Positions 1 through 5,530 of a DNA stretch of 10,866 nucleotides are shown here, one piece after another. This stretch comes from Rhodobacteraceae bacterium UBA6141. Lineage in GTDB: Bacteria; Pseudomonadota; Alphaproteobacteria; Rhodobacterales; Rhodobacteraceae. The first letter of the stretch is position 1; each line of letters opens with the position of its first letter. The notes under the pieces are model-generated. The model had not been told where the DNA came from and did not search any database. It saw nothing but the letters and a program-made list of their open reading frames with translations. Location: contig DIVD01000026.1 of NCBI GenBank assembly GCA_002423245.1, forward strand, positions 109,356-120,221. The letters run 5' to 3'. Made by a program: the position numbers and the translations under genes.

Positions 1-36
1 CTCCGGCCCGTCTCCGGCCCCGGTCTCCGGCCCCGG
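1..36. repeat. short GC-rich tandem repeat at window edge
   Basis: Two exact head-to-tail copies of a 13-base unit (TCTCCGGCCCCGG) lie at 11-23 and 24-36. A shorter, slightly diverged copy (CTCCGGCCCG) precedes them at 1-10. The array may continue to the left of the window. No open reading frame here looks like a gene. It could be slippage-prone intergenic DNA or the edge of a repeat-rich coding tail; the window is too short to decide. Confidence 0.6.
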
Positions 37-58
37 CAGAAAGCTGCTTACACGCGTC

Positions 59-80
59 GGGCGATCCCCAGGGGTCGCCC
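59..80. terminator. strong hairpin downstream of the small membrane protein gene
   Basis: An inverted repeat pairs 59-67 with 72-80 (GGGCGA then TCC against GGG then TCGCCC), about nine pairs with one T-G wobble and a four-base loop. It lies 45 bases past the stop of the minus-strand gene at 125-337, where a terminator would be expected. There is no T-run on either side, so the intrinsic terminator role is an inference from position and stem strength only. Confidence 0.35.
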
Positions 81-124
81 GCAGCCGTGCCGTCGGAGGA
101 GACCGCCTGCGACAGAGGTGACGG

Positions 125-337
125 TCAGGTGCGCCGCGGGGGCCAGTCGGGATCCTTGCGCTTGATGTAGCGGGCATTCCACAGCCCGCCGGGAACTCCG
201 ATCACGACACCGACGATGGCGCCGATGGCAAAGGGTTGCCAGCCGATCCAGCCGAGACTCAGGGCCACGATGACCACCGCGCCGGCGACGCAGGCGACCC
301 AGAGCACGACCAGCCAGGTGCGCAGGGGGGGAAGCAT
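125..337 (-). CDS. small two-helix membrane protein, unknown function
   Basis: I do not recognise a named family for this 70-residue protein. It has two hydrophobic stretches, roughly residues 7-29 and 33-55, separated by a short turn containing GWIGW, and ends in a charged tail (KRKDPDWPPRR). That pattern suggests two inner-membrane helices with a positively charged cytoplasmic C-terminus. The start is well supported: the minus strand carries GAGGAGAA (350 down to 343), an excellent ribosome binding site, 5-7 bases before the ATG at 337. The gene is divergent from arfB. An overlapping longer frame on the same strand (48-377) lacks any such support and reads as Arg-rich noise. Confidence 0.7.
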   Translation of the reverse strand: MLPPLRTWLVVLWVACVAGAVVIVALSLGWIGWQPFAIGAIVGVVIGVPGGLWNARYIKRKDPDWPPRRT

Positions 338-484
338 GGGTGTTCTCCTCGAATGAAGGTGGTGGTGCAGGGTTCACGCGCTTTGCATGGGAACGCGCGC
401 ACCGGCGCCACGGTTCCGGCGGCGCAAGACCGCAGGCCGCATCCCGCGCCTTTCCTTCCGCGCAAAACCCGCTAGCCTTGCGCC
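338..484. promoter_or_regulatory. divergent intergenic region between small membrane protein and arfB
   Basis: This 147-base gap separates two divergently read genes, so it must hold promoters for both. On the minus side the ribosome binding site of the membrane protein is clear (343-350). On the plus side there is no purine-rich site before the arfB ATG. Instead the sequence runs GCTAGCCTTGCGCC straight into the start, with TAGCCT placed as a possible -10 element. That would fit a leaderless or very short-leader transcript, but no -35 is convincing. The promoter assignment is an inference. Confidence 0.35.
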
Positions 485-907
485 ATGCTGCGCATCACCG
501 ACACCATCACCCTTGCCGACTGGGAGTTGTCGGAGTCCTTCACCCGCGCGCAGGGGCCGGGGGGGCAGAACGTCAACAAGGTGGAGACGGCGGTGGAACT
601 GCGCTTCGAGGCAGCGCGCAGCCCGCACCTGGCCGCCCCTGTCAAGGCCCGGCTGAAGCGCCTGGCGGGCCGCCGCTGGACAAGCGAGGGCGCGCTGGTC
701 ATTCGCGCCGAAGAGACCCGCAGTCAGGCGCGCAACCGGGAACTGGCGCGCGAGCGGCTGGTTGAACTGATCCGGCAGGCGCTGGTCGCGCCGAGGCGCC
801 GGATTGCGACGAAGCCCACCCTGGGCAGCCAGCGCCGGCGCCTGACCGCAAAGGCGGTGCGCGGCGAGGTGAAGTCGCTGAGGGGGAAGATAGATGACAT
901 CGACTGA
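485..907 (+). CDS. arfB: ribosome-rescue peptidyl-tRNA hydrolase ArfB (YaeJ-type)
   Basis: ArfB frees ribosomes stalled on mRNAs lacking a stop codon. It enters the empty A site and hydrolyses the peptidyl-tRNA, acting in the cytoplasm. The 140-residue length equals that of E. coli ArfB. The release-factor catalytic motif GPGGQNVNKVET is at residues 24-35, with the key GGQ at 26-28. The C-terminal tail (about residue 106 on) is rich in Arg and Lys with the family pattern KPT..S..RRL..K..RGE.K..RGK; in the known structure this tail occupies the mRNA channel. There is no codon-recognition domain, which separates it from RF1 and RF2. No clear Shine-Dalgarno site precedes the ATG. Its last 14 bases overlap the start of the next gene in another frame, implying co-transcription and probably translational coupling. 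Confidence 0.93.
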   Translation: MLRITDTITLADWELSESFTRAQGPGGQNVNKVETAVELRFEAARSPHLAAPVKARLKRLAGRRWTSEGALVIRAEETRSQARNRELARERLVELIRQALVAPRRRIATKPTLGSQRRRLTAKAVRGEVKSLRGKIDDID

Positions 908-2186
908 TCTGATGGCACGGCGCGCGCGCCTGCTGGGGCCGAACGTCCCGACCTTCTATGACGATCCCGTGCATGTGGTGCGGGGGGAAGGCGTGTGGCT
1001 GTGGGATGCGGCCGGGCGGCGCTATCTCGACTGCTACAACAACGTGCCGCATGTGGGCCATTGCCACCCCAGGGTGGTGGAGGCGATTGCCCGGCAGGCG
1101 GGGATGCTGAACACCCATACCCGCTATCTGCACGAGGGCATCCTCGAGTATGGCGAGCGGCTGGTGGCGACGCTGGGCCATGATCTTGCGCAACTGATCA
1201 TGGTCTGCACCGGCTCCGAGGCCAATGACATCGCGCTGCGGATGGCCCAGGCGGCAACGGGGCACACGGGCGTGATCGCGACCGACAACACCTATCACGG
1301 CAACACCGCCGCGGTCAGCCAACTGTCCACCCGCCGCCCGCCGATCGGCGGTTATCCCGGCCATGTGCGGCGGGTGCCGGCGCCGGACGGGCTCTTGCCG
1401 CTGGGGGGCAGCAAGGAGGCGCAGCCGGTGGCCTTTGCCGCCCATGTCGCGCGCGCCATCGACGAGTTGCAGGCGGCAGGCCACGGCTTCGCCGCCCTGA
1501 TGCTGTGTCCGGTCTTTGCCAACGAGGGGATGCCGGGCGTCGGCCCCGGTTTCCTTGGCCCCACGGTCGAGGTGGTGCGCCGCGCGGGCGGGCTGATCCT
1601 GTGCGACGAGGTGCAGCCCGGCTTTGGCCGCACCGGCAGCCATTTCTGGGGCCATGACTGGCTGGGCTTCGCGCCCGACGTGGTGACGATGGGCAAGCCG
1701 ATGGGCAATGGCCACCCGGTCGCGGCGGTGGTGACGCGGCCCGAGGTGATGGCCGCCTTCCGCAATGCCTTCGGCTATTTCAACACCTTCGGCGGCAATC
1801 CGGTCAGCTGCGCGGCGGCGCTAGCGGTGCTGGAGGTGATCGAGGAGGAAGGGCTGGTGCGGAACGCGCATCAGGTGGGGGCCTATACGCTCGGCCTGAT
1901 GAAGGCGCTGCGGCACCCGCTGATCCACGAGGTGCGCGGCCTTGGCCTGTTCTTCGCGGTGGAGTTCGCGCAGGGCGGCCGCCCCGCGCAGGAGTTCTGC
2001 GGGCAGGTGGTGGAGCGGATGCGCGAGCGGGGCGTGCTGCTTGGCCGCGTCGGGCGCCAGCAGCATATCCTGAAGCTGCGCCCGCCGATGCCCTTCAGCC
2101 GCGAGAATGCGGACCTTGCCATCGGCACGCTGGCCGAGGTTCTGGAGGAAATGCCGATCGCCGTGACCGGCGGGGCGGCCGCATGA
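894..2186 (+). CDS. class III PLP-dependent aminotransferase, AGXT2/phospho-lyase-like clade
   Basis: This is a fold-type I PLP enzyme of 430 residues, the usual length for class III aminotransferases. Motifs in order: YNNVPHVGHCHP near residues 45-56; the phosphate-binding CTGSEAND at 105-112; the cofactor-ring Asp in CDEVQPGFGRTG (D238); the Schiff-base Lys in MGKPMGNGHP (K268); and FNTFGGNP, which contributes to PLP binding. The N-terminal NNVPHVGHCHP...LNTHTRYLH pattern is, from memory, most like alanine-glyoxylate aminotransferase 2 and the phosphoethanolamine/phosphohydroxylysine phospho-lyases. The substrate is therefore unsettled: amine transamination or phospho-lyase elimination. A ribosome binding site (AGGGGGAAG, 881-889) supports the ATG at 894. 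The gene overlaps arfB by 14 bases upstream and exbD by 4 bases (ATGA) downstream, so it is an internal member of the operon. Confidence 0.88.
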   Translation: MTSTDLMARRARLLGPNVPTFYDDPVHVVRGEGVWLWDAAGRRYLDCYNNVPHVGHCHPRVVEAIARQAGMLNTHTRYLHEGILEYGERLVATLGHDLAQLIMVCTGSEANDIALRMAQAATGHTGVIATDNTYHGNTAAVSQLSTRRPPIGGYPGHVRRVPAPDGLLPLGGSKEAQPVAFAAHVARAIDELQAAGHGFAALMLCPVFANEGMPGVGPGFLGPTVEVVRRAGGLILCDEVQPGFGRTGSHFWGHDWLGFAPDVVTMGKPMGNGHPVAAVVTRPEVMAAFRNAFGYFNTFGGNPVSCAAALAVLEVIEEEGLVRNAHQVGAYTLGLMKALRHPLIHEVRGLGLFFAVEFAQGGRPAQEFCGQVVERMRERGVLLGRVGRQQHILKLRPPMPFSRENADLAIGTLAEVLEEMPIAVTGGAAA

Positions 2187-2563
2187 CCTTCGACTTCGGC
2201 GCAGACAGGCCGCGGCGGCGGCCGAACCTCACGCCGATGATCGACGTGGTGTTCCTGCTGCTGGTGTTCTTCATGCTCGCCTCGCGCTTTGGAACGGACA
2301 GGGCCCTGCCGCTGACGGTGGCGGGCCAGGGGACGGGCTATTCCGGCCCACCCCGGCTGGTGGACATCTCGCCCGAGGCCGTGGCGCTGAACGGTCGCGC
2401 CATCGCGCCCGGGGCGCTGGCCGGAGAGCTCGCGGCGCTGACCGGGGAGCCGGGGGATGCGATCGTGCTGCGCGCGCGGGGCGGGGCAACATTGCAGCGG
2501 GTGATCGCGGTGATGGACGGGCTGAAGGCCGCCGGGTTCACCCGTCTGGTGCTGGTGGAGTAG
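2183..2563 (+). CDS. exbD: ExbD/TolR-family proton-channel subunit (canonical copy)
   Basis: ExbD works with ExbB in the inner membrane to couple the proton gradient to TonB, or in related systems to TolA. The 126-residue protein has a short Arg-rich cytoplasmic N-terminus (RPRRRPN). A single membrane helix at about residues 19-36 bears the family signature LTPMIDVVFLLLVFF; D21 is the equivalent of the proton-carrying Asp25 of E. coli ExbD. A periplasmic domain follows, ending TRLVLVE. The ATG overlaps the stop of the aminotransferase-fold gene (ATGA at 2183-2186), and only a weak GGCGGGG precedes it, so translation is probably coupled. No exbB lies upstream, where it would normally be found. 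Family assignment is secure; Ton versus Tol role is inferred from the tonB gene two positions downstream. Confidence 0.9.
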   Translation: MTFDFGADRPRRRPNLTPMIDVVFLLLVFFMLASRFGTDRALPLTVAGQGTGYSGPPRLVDISPEAVALNGRAIAPGALAGELAALTGEPGDAIVLRARGGATLQRVIAVMDGLKAAGFTRLVLVE

Positions 2564-2566
2564 CCG

Positions 2567-2989
2567 ATGGATTTCTCGGACCCGCCTCGCAAGGCGCCGG
2601 CGGAAAACCTGCTGCCGATGATCAACGTGGTGTTCCTGCTGCTGATCTTCTTCCTGATTTCGGCGCAGCTGACCGCGCCCGAACCCTTTCCCGTGACCCC
2701 GCCCGAGGCAGAGGCGGCAGCGGAGGCAGAGGCGGCGGGCGATTTCACCCTGTATCTGGATGCGGGGGGCGAGGTCGGCTACCGCGACGCCACCGGGCTG
2801 GATGCGGCGCTCGCGGCGCTGGCCGCTGCCCGCGCGCGCCATTGCGCGGCCAGGGATTGCGAGGCGGCGCCGCCCACGCTGGCGCTGCGCGCCGATGGCG
2901 CCGTGCCCGCCGCGCGGCTCGCGGGCCTGCTGCCCGCGCTCGGCCAGCTTGGCTTTGCGCGCGTCGATCTGGTGACGGTCCTGCCATGA
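2567..2989 (+). CDS. second ExbD-family protein with Asn at the proton-carrying Asp position
   Basis: This 140-residue protein has the ExbD layout: a short cytoplasmic N-terminus, one membrane helix (about residues 15-34) and a periplasmic domain. Its helix reads LLPMINVVFLLLIFFL, so N20 (codon AAC at 2624-2626) stands where its neighbour has D21 and where E. coli ExbD has the essential Asp25. A linker rich in Ala and Glu (PPEAEAAAEAEAA, residues 45-57) follows the helix. The periplasmic part has two Cys (in RHCAARDCEA) that could form a disulfide. It begins 3 bases after the first exbD with GGAG (2557-2560) as a ribosome binding site, and overlaps tonB by 4 bases. It probably forms a hetero-oligomer with the first ExbD; a purely structural, non-proton-carrying role is inferred from the substitution. 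Confidence 0.85.
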   Translation: MDFSDPPRKAPAENLLPMINVVFLLLIFFLISAQLTAPEPFPVTPPEAEAAAEAEAAGDFTLYLDAGGEVGYRDATGLDAALAALAAARARHCAARDCEAAPPTLALRADGAVPAARLAGLLPALGQLGFARVDLVTVLP

Positions 2990-3873
2990 GGGGCGCGCTC
3001 GAGGCCGTCGCCGCGCTGTGCGCCGCGCTGGCCCTGCACCTTTCCGCCTTCGCCTTGCGCCCGCCCGAAGGCGCCACCGCCTCTGGCGCGGGCGGCGAGG
3101 CGCTGGTCTCGCTGGAGGCGTCCAGCGGGACCATCGCCGAAATGGTGGCGGAGTGGGAGCGCCCGCCGGAGCTGCTGACCGAGCCGCCGCAGATGCGGCA
3201 GCCCGAACCCCCGCCGCAGATGCGGCAGCCCGACCCCCCGCCGCAGATCACCGCGCCGGACCTGGCCGAGGCGCCGTTTTCGGCGCCGCAGATGCCGATG
3301 CCGCTGCACCGGGCGCCGCAGATGCCGGACATGAGCGTGGCAGAACTTCCCCCGCCCCCGCCCCCGCCGCCAGAACCTGTGCCCGAGACCCGGCCCGAGC
3401 CGCGCCCCGCATCGCAGCCCTCACCCGCATCGCAGCCCTCACCCGCCGGGCAGCCCCGGCGGCAGGCGGCGCCCGCGGCCGCCAGCGCCCCGGCTCAGCA
3501 CGCCGCGGGCAGCGGCGGCGGTGCGAGCGCGGGTGCCTCGGGCAGCGCCGAAAGCGCGACCCTCTCGCAGGCCCGCCGCAACGAACTCGTCGCAAGCTGG
3601 GGCGCCACGATCCGCGCCCGGATCGAACGGCACAAGTCCTATCCGCGCGCGGCGCGCGGGGCCGTCGGCACGGCGACGATCCGGCTGACCGTTGCGGGCA
3701 ATGGCAGGATCGTGGCGCTGTCGCTGGCGGGTTCGTCCGGCAACGCGGCGCTGGATGCCGCGGCGCTGCGCGCGGTGCAGGCGGCGGGACCCTTCCCGAA
3801 GGCGCCGGCAGATCTCGGCGGCCCGGCCTATACCCTGACCATACCGGAGCTGTCGATGCGGTTCGCGCGCTGA
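2986..3873 (+). CDS. tonB: TonB-family energy-transducing protein
   Basis: TonB spans the periplasm and transmits energy from ExbB/ExbD to outer-membrane TonB-dependent receptors. The 295 residues divide into an N-terminal membrane helix (about 4-24) containing H18, which matches the conserved membrane His of TonB; a long Pro-rich spacer (about 55-170) with tandem MRQPEPPPQ and ASQPSP repeats and a run of eight Pro; an Ala/Gly/Ser-rich stretch; and a C-terminal domain (about 199-295) with the family features SYPRAARG (Y219, P220), GTATIRLTVAGNGRI, a SGNAALDAAALRAV helix and FPKAP. The open frame extends upstream to 2842, but the ATG at 2986 is chosen because it overlaps the exbD stop (ATGA) and places the helix at the N-terminus. 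The operon appears to end here at a hairpin. Its receptor partners are not in the window. Confidence 0.9.
   Translation: MRGALEAVAALCAALALHLSAFALRPPEGATASGAGGEALVSLEASSGTIAEMVAEWERPPELLTEPPQMRQPEPPPQMRQPDPPPQITAPDLAEAPFSAPQMPMPLHRAPQMPDMSVAELPPPPPPPPEPVPETRPEPRPASQPSPASQPSPAGQPRRQAAPAAASAPAQHAAGSGGGASAGASGSAESATLSQARRNELVASWGATIRARIERHKSYPRAARGAVGTATIRLTVAGNGRIVALSLAGSSGNAALDAAALRAVQAAGPFPKAPADLGGPAYTLTIPELSMRFAR
3184..3249 (+). repeat. 27-base tandem repeat inside tonB spacer
   Basis: Two nearly identical 27-base units (3184-3210 and 3211-3237, differing at one base) and the first 12 bases of a third (3238-3249) encode P-P-Q-M-R-Q-P-E/D-P repeats. The unit length is a multiple of three, so copy-number change would lengthen or shorten the periplasmic spacer without breaking the frame. 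Confidence 0.85.
3409..3457 (+). repeat. 18-base tandem repeat inside tonB spacer
   Basis: Two exact 18-base copies (GCATCGCAGCCCTCACCC at 3409-3426 and 3427-3444) are followed by a diverged partial third copy. They encode ASQPSP units in the Pro-rich spacer of TonB. As with the 27-base repeat upstream, the frame is kept whatever the copy number. Confidence 0.85.
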
Positions 3874-3924
3874 GCCGGCGCCGCGCGCATCTGGGTGATG
3901 GCGGCGGGGAGCGTCGCGCAGACG

Positions 3925-3969
3925 GAACCGCTGCCGCCCGGTTCTGGCGGCGACGGGGGCGCTGCCCCC
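3925..3969 (+). terminator. double hairpin after tonB, possible terminator within an intergenic repeat
   Basis: Two perfect stems lie 52 bases or more past the tonB stop. GAACCG (3925-3930) pairs with CGGTTC (3939-3944), and GGGGGC (3955-3960) pairs with GCCCCC (3964-3969) around a three-base loop. An alternative GCCGCC/GGCGGC pairing (3933-3938 with 3946-3951) competes with the first stem. No long T-run follows, only CCCCCGGGATATTTGCGCC. I recall similar GGGGGCGCTGCCCCC...GGGATATTT sequences scattered between genes in Rhodobacteraceae, so this may be a copy of a dispersed extragenic element; that is memory, not a search. Confidence 0.5.
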
Positions 3970-4054
3970 GCACCCCCGGGATATTTGCGCCAGCAAGAAG
4001 CAGGGCGGATCATCCGGCTTTCCGGCGCGCGCGCGGCATGATAGGCCAACGGGC

Positions 4055-4420
4055 ATGCGCGCCCTTCTTCGCCATCGCCTTTCGGGGCTGGTCCTCATGC
4101 TGCTGCTGGTCGCCGGCGCGGCGGGCGGGCGGGCGCATCTTGCGCCGCTGACCCCGGACCATGTGGCGCGGCAGGCCCATGCGCAGTTCTGGGGCGAGGC
4201 GCAGCCGGCGCTCTGCGCCGATGCGGGCGGAAGCGCGCCTGCGCAGCCCGGCCATTGCGATGCCTGCCGGCTGGTCGGCGCCGCGCTGCTGCCGGACCCG
4301 GCGCTGCCGCTGCTGCTGCGCGGCCGCTCGCTGCCGCAGGCGCCTGCGTGGCCGGTGCCGCTGCGCATGGCCTTTGCCACCAGCCCGGCCAACAGCGCCC
4401 GCGCGCCGCCGCGCGGCTGA
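4055..4420 (+). CDS. small secreted Cys/His protein, possibly DUF2946-like, next to copper chaperone
   Basis: No confident family match. The 121-residue product starts with a clear signal sequence: MRALLRHR, then a hydrophobic core LVLMLLLVAGAAG, with likely cleavage near residue 25. The exported part has three Cys: C54, and C68 and C71 in the sequence H-C-D-A-C, a plausible soft-metal ligand set or a heme-like Cx2C. It resembles, only loosely, the short Cys-containing DUF2946 proteins that often sit beside copper genes. The gene is 71 bases upstream of the PCu(A)C chaperone in the same direction, which supports a periplasmic copper role by context. No strong ribosome binding site is seen before the ATG. 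The very Ala/Pro/Arg-rich tail could argue for a weakly conserved protein. Confidence 0.65.
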   Translation: MRALLRHRLSGLVLMLLLVAGAAGGRAHLAPLTPDHVARQAHAQFWGEAQPALCADAGGSAPAQPGHCDACRLVGAALLPDPALPLLLRGRSLPQAPAWPVPLRMAFATSPANSARAPPRG

Positions 4421-4491
4421 GCCCGCAACCCCGCGCTACACCCGCTGGCCACCGGCCAGACCAGAGCCATTTTGCAGGAACAGTCACACCC

Positions 4492-4962
4492 ATGAAACGA
4501 GCCATATTGTTCGCCGCCGCCCTGCTGGCCGGCGCGCCTGCCTTTGCCCACGACGTCACCGCGGGCGATCTGCAGATCATCCACCCCGCGATCCCGGCCC
4601 CCGCCCCTGCCGCGAAATCCGCCGCCGGCTACCTCGCGATCCGCAACGAGGGCGCAGAGCCGGACCGGCTGCTGGCGGTCGAGGGCGACTTTGCCGAGCG
4701 GATCATGCTGCACATCACCGAGGTTTCCGCGGATGGCGTCGCGCGGATGACGCATCTTGACGGGATCGACATTCCGGCGGGCGAGACCGTGCTGCTGGAA
4801 CGCGGCGGGATGCATGTGATGCTGATGGGGCTGACCGGCCCGCTGCCCGAGGGAGCGCATGTGCCCGCCACGCTGGTCTTCGAGCGCGCCGGGCGAGTGG
4901 AGGTGGAATTTGCCGTCGATCCGCCGGGCGCGGCTGCCGCCGGGGATCACGCGGGCCATTGA
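4492..4962 (+). CDS. pcuC: periplasmic copper chaperone, PCu(A)C family
   Basis: PCu(A)C proteins carry Cu(I) in the periplasm and help load the CuA/CuB centres of cytochrome oxidases. The 156-residue precursor has a typical signal peptide (MKRAILFAAALLAGAPAFA) with an Ala-x-Ala cleavage site before H20. The family copper motif, H(M)X10MX21HXM, fits exactly with H74, M86, H108 and M110; the optional Met after the first His is Ile. Other family features are SAAGYLAIRNEG (43-54) and a Gly/Met-rich HVMLMGL segment. A His-containing tail (GDHAGH) may add metal binding. The ATG at 4492 is chosen over an open frame reaching back to 4255 because it begins the signal peptide; AGGAA lies 11 bases upstream, a slightly long spacing. 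It is probably co-expressed with the small secreted protein before it. Confidence 0.92.
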   Translation: MKRAILFAAALLAGAPAFAHDVTAGDLQIIHPAIPAPAPAAKSAAGYLAIRNEGAEPDRLLAVEGDFAERIMLHITEVSADGVARMTHLDGIDIPAGETVLLERGGMHVMLMGLTGPLPEGAHVPATLVFERAGRVEVEFAVDPPGAAAAGDHAGH

Positions 4963-4968
4963 CGGCGC

Positions 4969-4994
4969 GGGCCTGCCGCCCGGCGGTCAGGCCC
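4969..4994. terminator. hairpin between pcuC and kinase remnant, possibly bidirectional
   Basis: GGGCCTG (4969-4975) pairs with CAGGCCC (4988-4994). Inside it, CCG (4976-4978) pairs with CGG (4984-4986), leaving one bulged T, for about ten pairs in all. It starts 6 bases after the pcuC stop and contains the stop codon of the minus-strand kinase remnant, so it is placed to end transcription from both sides. There is no T-run in either direction, which lowers confidence. Confidence 0.45.
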
Positions 4995-5440
4995 CTGCCC
5001 CCTCCAGCGGGGACAGCAGGCGCGACACGGTGCCCCCCGCCGCATCCGCCGCCATCGTCAGTTCGGCGCCGATCTGCAGGGCGAATTGCAGGGCGATCTG
5101 CATGCGGACCCGGTTCGACCGCGTTCGCCAGGAACTCGGTCGCGATCAGCCCCAGCGGGATCGACTGATCCGCGCCGATCACCACCGGGCGTGTTTCCAC
5201 CTTGCACGCGATCCGCCCCACCGCATCCTCCAGCGCTTGGCCGCCGGATCGGCGACCCCGCGCTGCCGCCGTTTCGGAAGCGAGGCGACGGCGGAGAGGT
5301 TGTTCGACACCCGGTGCTGCAATTCGTGGAACATCAGCTTGCGCGCGTTCGGCCAGTTCGGCGCTGCACGCGCGTTCGGAACCGCCCTTGCAAAAAGGCT
5401 TTGCCAGGCCCGCGTTCCGGATTTGTCCACGGCGGTCAGA
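4987..5440 (-). pseudogene. remnant of a HisKA_2/HWE-type sensor histidine kinase
   Basis: Three pieces of a kinase core survive on the minus strand in different frames. First (about 5281-5338) is HELQHRVSNNLSAVASL, the phospho-acceptor His region of HisKA_2 kinases, running on to ADPAAK. The second, in another frame, reads ALEDAVGRIAC then directly KVETRPVVIGADQ and IPLGLIATEFLANAV (about 5115-5240); the last is the ATPase N-box with its E-x-x-x-N-A. Family kinases have some 30 residues between GRI and the segment before IPLGL, so an internal deletion is likely. The third piece (4987-5100), LQIGAELTMAADAAGGTVSRLL then a stop, resembles the end of an ATPase domain; the G-boxes that should lie between are missing. 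No intact sensor domain is seen upstream, and the 5' boundary is approximate. The gene cannot make a working kinase as sequenced. Confidence 0.75.
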
Positions 5441-5517
5441 GGCGGAGAGCGCCGGCACGGTGCGGGGCGCTGGAAACTCTGCCCGCGCCGCGTCAGGATG
5501 CGGGCGTGCGAAGCAGC

Positions 5518-5522
5518 GGAGG
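5518..5522 (+). promoter_or_regulatory. ribosome binding site fixing the amidohydrolase start
   Basis: GGAGG lies 8 bases before the ATG at 5531. The same frame stays open far upstream (to 4859), so this site, together with where M20-family similarity begins, selects 5531 as the start. Confidence 0.75.
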
Positions 5523-5530
5523 CGATCATC

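Noticed and set aside
699..1715. Long minus-strand open frame (338 codons) opposite arfB and the aminotransferase gene
   Set aside because: It reads as His/Arg/Ala-rich low-information sequence and lies opposite two genes with clear family motifs. Long antisense frames are expected at this GC content.
2842..2985. Upstream extension of the tonB frame by 48 codons
   Set aside because: The extension is Arg/Ala/Gly-rich, lies wholly within exbD, and would bury the N-terminal membrane helix; the ATGA overlap at 2986 gives a normal TonB start.
3439..4959. Minus-strand open frame (506 codons) opposite tonB, the small Cys protein gene and pcuC
   Set aside because: No domain, and it runs opposite three genes with signal peptides or family motifs as well as an intergenic hairpin.
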